Positions 24,682 to 35,374 are shown, counted from the stretch's first letter. The stretch: DNA of 64,000 bases from Archangium sp. (GCA_030681645.1 JAUXRX010000056.1:62001-126000); one strand, 5' to 3'. Notes: generated by a model not told the origin, from the letters alone. Numbers and translations: made by a program.

Positions 24682-25989
24682 GTGCGCTTTCCCGGCCGTC
24701 GCAAACACAAGCACTACTTCCCCGTTCAGACTCGCGACCCGCTGCTCGAACGCCCCGGCGTCGATCACGCGACCACCAGGACCCACGTCGTCGGCGTCGA
24801 CCAGACCCTCGTCGACATCGACGCCCGCATCCCCGAGGAGCTGATCCAGCGCTACTCGCTGCCGAAGGGCGCCTCGACCGTCATCCCCGACGACGTGGCC
24901 GCCCGCCTGTATGACGAGCTGCTCGCCCAGAAGCTGATCAGCAGCGAGTTTGCCGGCGGCACCATCGGCAACACCCTGCACAACTACTCGCTGCTCGCCG
25001 ACGACGCGTCGATCCTCCTCGGCGTGATGAGCGAGGAGATCCGCCTCGGCACCTCGGGCTACCGCTACCTGTCGAACACCTCGAGCCGGGTGAACCTCGA
25101 TCATCTGCAGCCCGTCGCCGGACCCATCGGCCGCTGCTTCGCGCTCGTCACCCCCGACGGTGAACGCACCTTCGCCATCAGCGCCGGCCAGATGAACGGG
25201 CTCAAGCCCGAGAGCATCCCCCCGCATGTGTTCGACGACGCCTCGTGCCTCGTCATCTCGTCGTACCTCCTGCGCTGCAGGGAGAGCGACCCCATGCCCG
25301 CCGCCACCGCGCGCGCGGTGTCGCTCGCCCGCGCCCGCGGCGTGCCCGTCATCCTCACCCTCGGCACCCGCTTCGTCATCGCCGAGCGTCCCGAGTTCTG
25401 GCGCGCGTTCATCTCGGAGCACGTCGACATCGTCGCGATGAACGAACAGGAAGGGGAAGCCCTCACCGGCTCGGCTGATCCGCTCGTCGCCTGCGAACGC
25501 ACCCTCGAGTGGGCCGACCTGGTGCTCTGCACTGCGGGGCCCATCGGCCTCTACCTCGCGGGCTTCACCGACGACGAGGTGAAGCGCGAGACCCGCTACC
25601 CGCTGCTCCCCGGCGCGATCCCCGAGTTCAACCGCTACGAGTTCAGCCGCCCCATGGCGAAGGCCGCGTGCACGAAGCCGGTGAAGGTCTTCGCTCACAT
25701 CGCGCCGTACCATGGCGGCCCCGAGCGCATCACCAGCACCAACGGCGCCGGAGACGCCGCGCTCGCGGCCCTGCTCCACGACATGTCGGCCAATCGCTAC
25801 CACCGCGCGCGCGTGCCGAACTCCGCCAAGCACGTGCGGGAGTTCCTCACCTATTCGTCGATGAGCCAGGTGTGCCGCTACGCCAACCGGGTGAGCTACC
25901 AGGTGCTGGTGCAGTCATCGCCGCGCCTCACCCGCGGGCTGCCCGAGCGTGAAGAGGGGCTGGACGACGAGAAGTACTGGGCCCAATAG
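24682..25989 (+). CDS. gsk: inosine-guanosine kinase
   Basis: A PfkB/ribokinase-family nucleoside kinase of 435 residues that phosphorylates inosine and guanosine to IMP and GMP in purine salvage. It matches Escherichia coli Gsk (434 residues) nearly end to end as I recall that protein: N-terminal FPGRRKHKHYFPV, the substrate loop FAGGTIGNT, DDASILLGVM, and the ATP/catalytic motif TNGAGDAALAALLHD (Asp ~359). The C-terminal PNSAKH and RVSYQVL...RLTRGLPERE are also kept. The GTG start at 24682 corresponds exactly to the E. coli N-terminus. It follows the membrane-protein gene closely (9 bp) but has no obvious functional link. Confidence 0.95.
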   Translation: MRFPGRRKHKHYFPVQTRDPLLERPGVDHATTRTHVVGVDQTLVDIDARIPEELIQRYSLPKGASTVIPDDVAARLYDELLAQKLISSEFAGGTIGNTLHNYSLLADDASILLGVMSEEIRLGTSGYRYLSNTSSRVNLDHLQPVAGPIGRCFALVTPDGERTFAISAGQMNGLKPESIPPHVFDDASCLVISSYLLRCRESDPMPAATARAVSLARARGVPVILTLGTRFVIAERPEFWRAFISEHVDIVAMNEQEGEALTGSADPLVACERTLEWADLVLCTAGPIGLYLAGFTDDEVKRETRYPLLPGAIPEFNRYEFSRPMAKAACTKPVKVFAHIAPYHGGPERITSTNGAGDAALAALLHDMSANRYHRARVPNSAKHVREFLTYSSMSQVCRYANRVSYQVLVQSSPRLTRGLPEREEGLDDEKYWAQ

Positions 25990-26036
25990 TTCTCCCTCTC
26001 CCTGCGCAGCGGGGAGAGGGTTGGGGTGAGGGGCGG
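25990..26036. repeat. CT/GA-rich dispersed repeat
   Basis: A short hairpin-forming stretch (CTCCCTCTCC ... GGGGAGAGGG then GGGTGAGGGGCG) directly after gsk. Nearly the same sequence occurs at 60457-60503, and relatives at 24645-24673, 27668-27735 and 28775-28872. It may serve as a terminator-like hairpin or be a MITE/REP-type element. Confidence 0.75.
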
Positions 26037-26081
26037 ATCACCCGCAACCTTTCACAGCGCCCGGTGTTGTAGTCGGGCGAC

Positions 26082-27002
26082 ATGACCGCACTCCTCACCG
26101 CGCTCGTCCTCGCCGCGTACGACCCCCTCGCCACAGAGGGTGCGGTCAGCACTCTCGAGCTGGTCGCGGGCGAGGTGCCCGTCAGGGTGTTCCTGCCGGC
26201 CCAGGTCGGCGCTTCACCCATCATCCTCTTCAGTCACGGGCTCGGCGGCTCGCGCGAGGGCAACCGGTTCCTCGGCGAACACTGGGCGCGGCGCGGCTAC
26301 GTCGCCGTCTTCCTTCAGCACCCGGGGAGCGATGGCGCGGTTTGGAAAGACGTGCCCCAGGCAAAACGTTTCGCCGCGCTCAAGTCGGCCGCGAGCCTCG
26401 AGAACTTCCTGCGCCGCGTCGACCACGTGCGCGTGGTGCTCGACGCGCTGGCGCGCTGGAACGTCGAGCCGAAGCACGCCCTGCTCGGCCGCCTCGACCT
26501 CGCCCGCGTCGGCATGTCGGGACACTCGTTCGGCGCGGTCACCACCCAGGCCGTCAGCGGCCAACGGTTTCCCCTCGGCAAGGACTTCGCCGAGCCGCGC
26601 ATCAAGGCGGCCATGGCGCTGAGCCCCTCGGTGCCACGGCGGGGCGAACCGAAGAGCGCGTTTGGCGGGGTGAAGATCCCCTGGCTGTTGATCACCGGCA
26701 CCTCCGACAACTCGCTCATCGGCGAGATGACCCCGGCCTCGCGCCTGGGCGTGTACCCGGCGCTCCCCGCGGGCCAGAAGTATGAGCTCGTGCTGGAGGG
26801 TGCTGAGCACTCTGCATTCACCGACCGCGCGCTGCCGGGTGATTCGCTTCCCCGCAATGCCAACCATCATCGCGCCCTGCTCGCCGTCAGCACCGCGTTC
26901 TTCGACTCGACGCTCAAGGGCGACGCGGCCGCTCGTGCCTGGCTCGAGGGGAAAGGGGTCCGAACAGTGCTCGAGGAGCGCGACCGGTGGAGCTGGAAGT
27001 AG
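26082..27002 (+). CDS. alpha/beta hydrolase, dienelactone/PAF-hydrolase-like
   Basis: A 306-residue serine hydrolase. The oxyanion-side motif is FSHGLGGS, the nucleophile elbow SGHSFGAV, and a His near EGAEHSAF. This is the pattern of the platelet-activating-factor-acetylhydrolase-like/dienelactone hydrolase group of exported esterases. A weak signal-like N-terminus (MTALLTALVLAAYDP) suggests export, but it is short. Its stop abuts the stop of the convergent minus-strand lipoprotein. Substrate unknown. Confidence 0.85.
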   Translation: MTALLTALVLAAYDPLATEGAVSTLELVAGEVPVRVFLPAQVGASPIILFSHGLGGSREGNRFLGEHWARRGYVAVFLQHPGSDGAVWKDVPQAKRFAALKSAASLENFLRRVDHVRVVLDALARWNVEPKHALLGRLDLARVGMSGHSFGAVTTQAVSGQRFPLGKDFAEPRIKAAMALSPSVPRRGEPKSAFGGVKIPWLLITGTSDNSLIGEMTPASRLGVYPALPAGQKYELVLEGAEHSAFTDRALPGDSLPRNANHHRALLAVSTAFFDSTLKGDAAARAWLEGKGVRTVLEERDRWSWK

Positions 27003-27623
27003 CTACTGAAGGTCGAAGGCCGTCGAGACCGCCGACTGCAGCCCGCTGCTCGTCGCCGTCAGGGTGCAGCCGGTGGCGGTGGTGCTGCTCTTGAGGCCGT
27101 AGAAGCTCGCCACTCCCTGCACCGCGCTCACCGTCATCAGGCTCGAGGCGTCGAGCGCTGCGGCGCAGGACCCGGCAGTGATGGCCACGGTCACCGGGGC
27201 GCTCGAGGACGTCACGACTCCCGCGGGGTCTTCCACCACCACCACCGGCACCGGCCTGAGCAGGTTCTGCGCGGTCGTGTTTCCCGGCGAGGTCTGGAAG
27301 CGCAGCCGCGGGCCGGTCGTCGGGGCGGTGAAGGTCACGGTGGTCGAGGCGCTCGGGCCTTTCGCGACCGAGGCGGTCACGGTGATCGATCCCGCGGTGC
27401 TCGAGGTCAGCTGCGTCGTCGCGCCGTCACCTTTGACTCGCGTCGTCGAGAGCACGCCGCCGCTGGCCGTGAAGTCGATGAAGTCCGTGGAGCCGGTGGC
27501 GGTGATCAGCACGGCGTCGGTGCCGTTGGCGGTGGCGCTCGCGCGCTCTGCGGTGAGAAGGAGGCCTTGCGATGGCGCGGAACAGCCTGCCAACAGCGCG
27601 ACGATGATTGAGATGACTCTCAT
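27003..27623 (-). CDS. Ig-like (Big-type) lipoprotein
   Basis: A 206-residue predicted lipoprotein with signal MRVISIIVALLAGC (Cys14). The rest is beta-rich and threonine/serine-rich, with segments such as TVTASVAKGPSASTTVTFTA typical of bacterial Ig-like (Big) domains that stand alone on the cell surface. The stop abuts that of the hydrolase on the other strand. An alternative start at about 27641 would add six residues. No binding partner predicted. Confidence 0.8.
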   Translation of the reverse strand: MRVISIIVALLAGCSAPSQGLLLTAERASATANGTDAVLITATGSTDFIDFTASGGVLSTTRVKGDGATTQLTSSTAGSITVTASVAKGPSASTTVTFTAPTTGPRLRFQTSPGNTTAQNLLRPVPVVVVEDPAGVVTSSSAPVTVAITAGSCAAALDASSLMTVSAVQGVASFYGLKSSTTATGCTLTATSSGLQSAVSTAFDLQ

Positions 27624-27667
27624 GCGGGGCCCGTGTGCCATCGCTCGCCGGGGTTGTCGATGGCGGC

Positions 27668-27735
27668 GCGGCCCTCTCCCCGACCCTCTTCTACCCTCGA
27701 GGCGCGAGTTCGCCGTCCCCCTCGGGAGAGGGAGC
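27668..27735. repeat. CT-rich dispersed repeat
   Basis: A copy of the intergenic repeat between two minus-strand genes. It shares a 22-bp identical core (27695-27716) with 28819-28840, and its flanks (CCCTCTCCCCGACCC; CTCGGGAGAGGGAG) match the same repeat family. Confidence 0.8.
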
Positions 27736-27739
27736 CACG

Positions 27740-28357
27740 TCAGCCTCGCACCAACGTCAGCGGTCCGTTGATCGTCGGGTCCAGCGAGGCGCGCCGGTTG
27801 GCGGTGCACACGTCGATGCGGCTCGTGCCCTTGCCCTTGAACGCTCCGCCCGTGTCCACCACCCGGAACTCGATCTGCTTCCCGTACTTGGCCTCGAGCT
27901 CGGGAATGCGCAGCTTCGTCCCGTAGGGGAACGCCTTCGAGTCCATCGCCACCGAGACGTACGGCGCCTTGCCGCTCAGGAAGTCCTGCAGCGTGTTCAG
28001 CTTCGCGCCCTTGCGGTCGACGTAGCCACCCTCCATCGCCGAGCTGTCGGGGTAGTAGCCCGTGCCTCGCGCCTTGAACTGCTCACCCTCGAAGCCGTCG
28101 ACCGGCTCACGGGGCCGCACCGGCGTCGACGGCGGCGCGGCGCCGAAGAGCGCAGCCCGGGTGTCCTTGCCCACCACGCCGTCGGCCTTCAGCCCGTTCG
28201 CCTTCTGGAAGGCGACCACGGCCTTGCGCGTGTTCTCTCCGAACTTGCCGTCCGTACCCTGCGGATCGAACCCCTTCGCGACGAGCGCTCGCTGCAGCTC
28301 CTTCACGTCGTTGCCGGTGGAGCCGCTGCGCACAGGAGAAATGGACCGAACGGGCAT
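27740..28357 (-). CDS. peptidoglycan-binding and 3D-domain cell-wall protein
   Basis: A 205-residue protein with two recognisable domains. Residues ~10-65 are a PG_binding_1 domain (NDVKELQRALVAKGF ... DGVVGKDTRAALFG). Residues ~105-205 are a 3D domain of the MltA/RlpA-like double-psi fold, with YGTKLRIPEL, the acidic VVDTGGAFKGKG and RIDVC motifs. Such proteins usually cleave or bind peptidoglycan glycan strands. No clear signal peptide is present at the N-terminus (MPVRSISPVRSG), so export is unproven. It follows the PEGA kinase on the same strand (36 bp gap) and may be in its operon. Confidence 0.85.
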   Translation of the reverse strand: MPVRSISPVRSGSTGNDVKELQRALVAKGFDPQGTDGKFGENTRKAVVAFQKANGLKADGVVGKDTRAALFGAAPPSTPVRPREPVDGFEGEQFKARGTGYYPDSSAMEGGYVDRKGAKLNTLQDFLSGKAPYVSVAMDSKAFPYGTKLRIPELEAKYGKQIEFRVVDTGGAFKGKGTSRIDVCTANRRASLDPTINGPLTLVRG

Positions 28358-28393
28358 GCGCCATTGTCGCACCCTGCCCGCTCGAAGTTGTCG

Positions 28394-29920
28394 CTAGGGC
28401 GTTCTGAGCGTCACCTTCGGCTGCTTCCCCGCCCGGGGCGTCAGCAGGAGGCGCTGTCGAACCTGTGCCTGCCCCTTCGCCACGAAGGCCAGGTCGTACA
28501 CGCGGCCGTTCCTCAGGTGCAGGGTGGTGGGGGTGCGACCGAGCTCGCGCGAGCCGGACTTGATCACCAGCCCCGTCGGCTGGCTCTCGAGCAACACCGC
28601 CACCGTCTTCTTCGACTTCTTCCCTCGGGGCGCCAGCCTCGCCGAGACCTTCAGCGGCTCTCGCACCGGGTCGAGCTTCGGCAGCGGCACCGGGTAGTCG
28701 TCCCATTCGGTCCACGCGGGGGGAGCGGGGGGAGCGGGGTCTTCGACCTGGGCAACGAGTGGTGATGGTGGCCCCTCAGCCCGCCCCTCACCCCGACCCT
28801 CACCCCGCCCCTCCTTCCCCTCGAGGCGCGAGTTCGCCGTTCCCCGCTGCGCAGGGAGAGGGAGAAAGGGGAGGAGCCCCAGGAGCACGGCGAACAGGCC
28901 GACGGCGCGCCAACGTGATGGCCTCGGTGCTGGCGGCGAGGCGAGCAGCTTCGTGACGCTCGCGGACTCCTTCGACAGCTCGAGGTCCTTCGCCGCGGGG
29001 CGCTCGGCCGGAGGGTTGAGGATGCCCGTGTCCCCGTCGCGCCGGCTCAGCGCGCGAAGGTACTCGTCAAGCTCCGGGCGCCCGGCCCGCTGCACCGCCT
29101 CGAGCGCGTGCAGGAATTCTTGCGCCGATTGGAAGCGCTCGTCGGGGTCCTTCGCCATCGCGCGCTGCACCACCGCGCGGAGCTGGGCTGGCGGCTTCGC
29201 CGACGAAGTCAGCCGCCCCCGCGACACCCGGCTGATCACCTCGAGATCGTCCGACGCCGTGAAGGGTGGCTCACCCGTCAGCATCGCGAAGAGCACCGAG
29301 CCCACCGAGAACACGTCGCTGCGCGCGTCGAGTGGCTCGGCCCGCGCCTGCTCCGGCGACATCCACGCCGGCTTGCCCTTCGTGCGGCCCATGCCCGTGT
29401 GCGCCGGACGGTTGCGCGCGCGCGCGATGCCGAAGTCGATCAGCTTCACCTCGGCGTGGGTCGAGAGCAGCACGTTGTTCGGGCACACGTCGCGATGCAC
29501 GATGCCCAGGGGTCTTCCGCCCTCCACGCGTTCGTGCGCGTACGAGAGCCCGCGGCACAGCTCGGCCGCGATGTAGACGGCCACCTCGGGAGGAAGCGGT
29601 AGGCCCTCTTCACGCGAGCGCCGCAGCACGTGATGCAGGGTCCACCCGTCGACCAGCTCCATCACCAGGAACTGGCGCCCCGTCGACTCACCGAGGTCGA
29701 ACACCTCCACCAGGTTCGGGTGGTGCAGGCTCATCGCGAGCTGCGCTTCCTCGAGGAGAATCTGGCGATAGTTGATGTCGGCGCACAGCTCGGCGCGGAG
29801 CCGCTTGAGCACCACCGGCCGCCTGAAGCCCGCCGCGCCGTGTTGTTCTGCGAGGAAGACCTCGGCCGATCCTCCGTCTGCGATCTTCCGAATCACCTGG
29901 TACCGAAGCGCTGAAGCCAT
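28394..29920 (-). CDS. membrane Ser/Thr protein kinase with PEGA domain
   Basis: A 508-residue Hanks-type kinase. Catalytic features: VVLKRL (Lys39), HRDVCPNN (142-149, Cys where Leu-Lys is usual), IDFGIA (161-166), and SPEQARAE. One transmembrane helix (~338-355) is followed by an Arg/Gly/Glu-rich linker (~351-385) and a C-terminal PEGA domain (~445-490, SQPTGLVIKSGSRELG), a fold that binds cell-wall components outside the cytoplasm. The linker is encoded by a dispersed CT-rich repeat. It lies upstream of the 3D-domain gene. Substrates are unknown. Confidence 0.93.
   Translation of the reverse strand: MASALRYQVIRKIADGGSAEVFLAEQHGAAGFRRPVVLKRLRAELCADINYRQILLEEAQLAMSLHHPNLVEVFDLGESTGRQFLVMELVDGWTLHHVLRRSREEGLPLPPEVAVYIAAELCRGLSYAHERVEGGRPLGIVHRDVCPNNVLLSTHAEVKLIDFGIARARNRPAHTGMGRTKGKPAWMSPEQARAEPLDARSDVFSVGSVLFAMLTGEPPFTASDDLEVISRVSRGRLTSSAKPPAQLRAVVQRAMAKDPDERFQSAQEFLHALEAVQRAGRPELDEYLRALSRRDGDTGILNPPAERPAAKDLELSKESASVTKLLASPPAPRPSRWRAVGLFAVLLGLLPFLPLPAQRGTANSRLEGKEGRGEGRGEGRAEGPPSPLVAQVEDPAPPAPPAWTEWDDYPVPLPKLDPVREPLKVSARLAPRGKKSKKTVAVLLESQPTGLVIKSGSRELGRTPTTLHLRNGRVYDLAFVAKGQAQVRQRLLLTPRAGKQPKVTLRTP
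28775..28872. repeat. dispersed CT-rich repeat inside a kinase gene
   Basis: About 98 bp inside the PEGA kinase gene, with repeated CCCTCACCCCG units and a core shared exactly with 27695-27716. On the coding strand it gives the low-complexity residues GKEGRGEGRGEGRAEG between the membrane helix and the PEGA domain. Its frame is open in the kinase reading direction. Confidence 0.85.
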
Positions 29921-30033
29921 TCGCCGGAAACTAGGCCGCGGCCACGGGGTGCTGAAGGTCCACAGTCCAACCGGGCAGGATTAATCCAGTGTGGGTAGAG
30001 TCGGCACACCTTCGACTCCTGAGGCCTCCCTGC

Positions 30034-32274
30034 TCACACGCGCGTGAGGCGATCGTTCGCGGCGATGAAGAGCGTCCCGTCGGGCGCGAAGATGCCGGCC
30101 CAGCCGCCCTCGTGCTGCGCGAGCTTCCTGCCGCTGTGGCCGTCGAACACGAACGTCGCGCCCGGGTGCACGATGGCCACGCGCGCGCCGTCGGTGGTGC
30201 TGCAGGCGTGCCACGCGTGCTCCCCGTTGGTGGGAAACGCGACTTCCCCGATGCGCGCGATGCCGTCCCTGCGCTGAATGAGCCGCCCATCAGCGAGGAA
30301 GTTCGGGGCGAAGGGCCACCCTTCGATGACCTGCTTCGCCTTCGTCTCGACGTCGTGGAGCTCGACCTGCTGCCTGCTGCGCACGATCAGCCGCGCGCCA
30401 CGCGCGTCGAGCTCGGGCTCTTCACCGCTGCACTCGAAGCAGACCGCGCCCGTCGCCACCTCGAGCACGCGCACCTTCGCGCCCTGCCTCACCGCCGCGC
30501 GGGTGCCGTCGCTGCTGCGCACCAGCCGCTGCAGGTTCTTGCCCTCGTAGACCGTGCGCAGGGCGCCGGTGCGGAGCTCGCAGAGCTCGACCCGATCTCC
30601 CTGCAGCCTGAGCACGTCGCGCCCACCTTCCGCGACGAACCCACCCGGAAACGACGCGGCGACCTCGAGCGTCTTCGCGTCGACCGCGCGCAGCAGCTGG
30701 CCGTCGCTCACCCACACCCGGCCTTCCCCCCAGGCGATCGACCGCACGCCGTTGAGCCCGAGGTGCAGGGCGGCGCTGCGGGCGACCGAGGGGCGGTGGC
30801 GCTGCTGCTTCACCACCCGCTCCAGCGCGCGGCCGAGCGGACCGGTCGACCAATGTCGATCGGCCGGCGCCACCAGCGAGCTCACCGCCCCGGCGGGCAA
30901 CGAGCCGAGCTGCTCGTCGACGCGGTACGCACCACGCCAGTCGAGCAGCTCGAGCTTCGAGAGCGTGCCGTCGTCCGCGCGGTGAAAGCGCAGCGCCCTT
31001 CCCCACTGCAGGCGCTTCAACGGCGAGGCCTCCACCGCGGCCAGCACGTGCAGCAGCAGCGGCGGGTACCTGGTGGCCACCCCGAACTCCTGCAGCGCGC
31101 CCCACTTCACGCCGTCGAGCCACTGCGCCGTGAAGGGCGTGTCGGTGACGTGCAGCGCCTCGAGCTTCGGCAGCGTCTTGCTCTCGAGCACCGCGCGCAG
31201 CCCTTCCGCGTTTTCCACCGCCCCACGCACCTTGCGCAGCGCCCACGTCACCGCGCCACTCGCGAGCAGGTGCGGCACGTGCACGTCGTCGGCGGAGAGC
31301 AGGTGGCGGAAGGCGGGGCCGATGAAGCCTGCCGCGAGCTGGTGTTCGGGCGAGCGCGGTGGCGACCAGGTGAGCGCTTCGAACGTGGCCCACTCGGTGA
31401 GCCCGCCGTATTTCTCCACGTCGGCCGCGTTGCGGAACTTCACCAGGCCCTCCGCGGGGAAACCCCGGCGCCAGGTGACCTCGGCGCCCAGCGAGGGACC
31501 GAAGGGTGCCAGCCACGTCTTCGCGTGGGCCTTGAGCAGCGCACGCTCGCGTCTCTCTTCGGCGGCGGTCTTCGTGGCGCGCAGCTGCAGGGAGAGAAGT
31601 TCCCCGCGCGGGGCTGCCTGCTCGAGCAGCGCGTCGGCGAGCACCAGGCGCGGGGCGTCGTCGTGGGGCGCGGCGTAGACGGCGGAAAAGTCGATGGTTC
31701 GCGACTTCGGCAGCGGAGGCCGCGCAGCGAAGGCCTCGCGCTCGATCACCTGCAGCAGGGCCGACTCTTCCGGGGTGAGCTCGGTGACGGCGGGCAGCGA
31801 GCGCACGGCCTGGGTGAAGGCCCGGGTCATCCATTCCTGCTGCGCCGAGCGCAGCCCCCACTTCGGCGGCAGCTCCTGCGCCAGCGCGACGAAGCGCGGA
31901 TCCTTCGAGGAGGTGACCAGCGAGAAGATCTGAGTCCACAGCCGGCGCGCGCCGTTCGACGACCACGGCACCTCGCGGAGCACCCGCTCGAGGTGGTTGG
32001 CGAGCCGCGCGTCGCTCCAGCCCGAGAGCAGCTCGAGGCGGCGCTGCACCTCGGCGACCTTGCCCTCGAAGAGCACCGCGAACAGCGGGCCCAGCTGGGC
32101 GCGCAGGGTGGTGCGCAGGGCGACACACCACGCGTCGACGTCACCCGCGAACGGCGCGCCTTCGGGCAGCGTGCCGATGACCGCCGAGATGCGCGGGTGA
32201 GGGTTGAGCCACCACGCATCGAGGAGGGCGCGCGGATCGGTCGCGGCCTGCTGGAGCACCTGGTGCAGCTTCAC
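30034..32274 (-). CDS. TIGR02996-domain and propeller protein
   Basis: A 746-residue cytoplasmic protein of unknown role. Residues ~198-240 hold a TIGR02996 'repeat-companion' domain (DDAPRLVLADALLEQAAPRG), common in Myxococcota paralogues beside leucine-rich or WD repeats. Residues ~260-460 are leucine-rich-repeat-like strands. Residues ~500-746 look like a beta propeller, with blades such as GRVWVSDGQLLRAVDAKTLE and a closing APDGTLFIAANDRLTRV. The start GTG at 32274 follows GAGGAG. It is the last gene of a close minus-strand run, 9 bp after the small membrane protein. Confidence 0.75.
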   Translation of the reverse strand: MKLHQVLQQAATDPRALLDAWWLNPHPRISAVIGTLPEGAPFAGDVDAWCVALRTTLRAQLGPLFAVLFEGKVAEVQRRLELLSGWSDARLANHLERVLREVPWSSNGARRLWTQIFSLVTSSKDPRFVALAQELPPKWGLRSAQQEWMTRAFTQAVRSLPAVTELTPEESALLQVIEREAFAARPPLPKSRTIDFSAVYAAPHDDAPRLVLADALLEQAAPRGELLSLQLRATKTAAEERRERALLKAHAKTWLAPFGPSLGAEVTWRRGFPAEGLVKFRNAADVEKYGGLTEWATFEALTWSPPRSPEHQLAAGFIGPAFRHLLSADDVHVPHLLASGAVTWALRKVRGAVENAEGLRAVLESKTLPKLEALHVTDTPFTAQWLDGVKWGALQEFGVATRYPPLLLHVLAAVEASPLKRLQWGRALRFHRADDGTLSKLELLDWRGAYRVDEQLGSLPAGAVSSLVAPADRHWSTGPLGRALERVVKQQRHRPSVARSAALHLGLNGVRSIAWGEGRVWVSDGQLLRAVDAKTLEVAASFPGGFVAEGGRDVLRLQGDRVELCELRTGALRTVYEGKNLQRLVRSSDGTRAAVRQGAKVRVLEVATGAVCFECSGEEPELDARGARLIVRSRQQVELHDVETKAKQVIEGWPFAPNFLADGRLIQRRDGIARIGEVAFPTNGEHAWHACSTTDGARVAIVHPGATFVFDGHSGRKLAQHEGGWAGIFAPDGTLFIAANDRLTRV

Positions 32275-32283
32275 CGTCTCTCC

Positions 32284-32523
32284 TCAGTCGTCACCGCGCC
32301 GCGCCAGCCAGAAGCCGGCGGCCAGGCCGAGCAGCCCTGCGCCGAACACGAGCGCCGGCATGAGGGCCGACGACTCCACGTGTTGCTGGCGCAGCTTCTC
32401 CAGCTCGGCGTTGGTGCGCAGGTATGCCTCGGGCGAGAGGTACGCCCCGCCCTCCACCTCGTGGGGTTCCCCGTCCCAGGTGTGCACGAGGCCCTTCTTC
32501 ACTTCGAGCGGTTGCGATTCCAT
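32284..32523 (-). CDS. small C-tail membrane protein
   Basis: A 79-residue protein with a charged N-terminal part (QPLEVKKGLVHTWDGEP) and a C-terminal membrane helix (LMPALVFGAGLLGLAAGFWL) followed by ARRGDD. Gaps of 7 and 9 bp to the neighbours put it in an operon with the DUF362 and TIGR02996 genes. Function unknown. Confidence 0.75.
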   Translation of the reverse strand: MESQPLEVKKGLVHTWDGEPHEVEGGAYLSPEAYLRTNAELEKLRQQHVESSALMPALVFGAGLLGLAAGFWLARRGDD

Positions 32524-32530
32524 GACGACC

Positions 32531-34045
<1,515 letters not shown>

Positions 34046-34098
34046 GGCGCAGAGCGTACTCCTCAGAGCGGAATGATGTGACTGATCACCCCGCTCTT

Positions 34099-35364
34099 TT
34101 ACTGACAGCTCCCCAGCAGCACGCGCACCTCGCCGTTCGAGCCTGCGCCCGCACCGACCGCCACGTCGGGCCAGCCGTCGGCGTTGAGATCGCTCACCGC
34201 GATCGCCCAGCCGTTTCTCCCGGCCACCCGGAGCAGCGAGGTGAACGTGCCCGCATCATCACCTGCGAGCACCTCGACGCCCCCGTCGAAGGCGAGCCGG
34301 GTGGTGACCGCGTCGAGCACGCCGTCCCTGTTCATGTCGGCCAGGCCGATCGCCCAGATGATGTCGCGGCCGCCAGGGCTGACCTGGGGCTCGAGGAAGC
34401 CGGCGTCGGTCCCCGTCCCCGCGAGCACCGCGACGCCGCCGCCGGTGGTGAGCGTGCCGTCGAAGTACCCGGTGGCGCACACCGCGTCGGGCACGCCGTC
34501 GCCCGTCACGTCGCGCAGCACGAACGAGTTCACCGCGGTCGAGCCGAGGAAGACCTTCTCTGCGCCGAAGCCGCCGTCGCCATCACCTGCGTGCACCGCG
34601 AGGCCGTACTGCGACTTGCCCACCAGCGCGTCGACCAGGCCGTCGGCCGTCACGTCGGAGAGCACCAGGCGGTGCGAGCCGGTGGCAGGGCGCGCCGCGC
34701 CCCCGTCGAAGAAGCCGCGCACCACGCGCAGGTCGGGCAGCGCCGAGCCCACGTCGAGCGTGACGACGTCGAGGAGGCCGTCGAGATCGACATCAGCCAG
34801 CGCGGTGTCGAGCGGCACGTAGAACGGCTGCCCGGCGTCGAGCATGGTGGGCATGGCGAGCGTGCCGTCGCCGTTGCCCGTCATCACCACCAGCCGCCCC
34901 GCCACGTCGACCGCCACCACGTCGAGGCGCCCGTCGGAGTCGAGATCGCTCACCGCCAGGGTCTGCGGGGTGATGGGCCCGAGCAGGCTGGGCGCGGGGA
35001 AACCGCCGGCCCCGTCGTTGAGCCGCACCTCGAGCGTGCTGGTGGTGGCGACGATCAGATCGGGGCGGCCGTCGCCGTTCAGGTCGGCGAGCTCGAGCGC
35101 GAGGGGGCGGCCCGTCGTCCACGGCCCTCCGAGCGCGTCGAGGCGATAGCTGCAGCCGCCGTCGCCGGGCCCTGCGTCCACGCCCGCGTCCTCGGGGCCC
35201 CCCGCGTCCACCCCGGCGTCGAACCCCGCGTCGCGAGCGCCGGCGTCGGGCCGGCCGGCGTCGACCTCGACCTCGCCCGCGTCCACGCCTCCATCGTCCA
35301 TGGGGGGAGGCATGCAGTTGCAGCCGGTCAGGGAGAGGGCGGCGGCAAAGGCGAAGCGGCGCAT
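34099..35364 (-). CDS. FG-GAP/VCBS-repeat lipoprotein
   Basis: A 421-residue surface lipoprotein: signal ending LSLTGC (Cys15), a D-A-G-rich linker (VDAGRPDAGARDAGFDAGVD), then a beta-propeller of VCBS/FG-GAP repeats with calcium-type loops (DLNGDGRPDLIVA, DLDSDGRLDVVAV, DVDLDGLLDVVTL, DLNADGWPDVAVG). Such proteins are displayed on the outer membrane. It is 10 bp from the STAS-like gene, so it belongs to the same run. Confidence 0.92.
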   Translation of the reverse strand: MRRFAFAAALSLTGCNCMPPPMDDGGVDAGEVEVDAGRPDAGARDAGFDAGVDAGGPEDAGVDAGPGDGGCSYRLDALGGPWTTGRPLALELADLNGDGRPDLIVATTSTLEVRLNDGAGGFPAPSLLGPITPQTLAVSDLDSDGRLDVVAVDVAGRLVVMTGNGDGTLAMPTMLDAGQPFYVPLDTALADVDLDGLLDVVTLDVGSALPDLRVVRGFFDGGAARPATGSHRLVLSDVTADGLVDALVGKSQYGLAVHAGDGDGGFGAEKVFLGSTAVNSFVLRDVTGDGVPDAVCATGYFDGTLTTGGGVAVLAGTGTDAGFLEPQVSPGGRDIIWAIGLADMNRDGVLDAVTTRLAFDGGVEVLAGDDAGTFTSLLRVAGRNGWAIAVSDLNADGWPDVAVGAGAGSNGEVRVLLGSCQ

Positions 35365-35374
35365 GGCACGCGCC

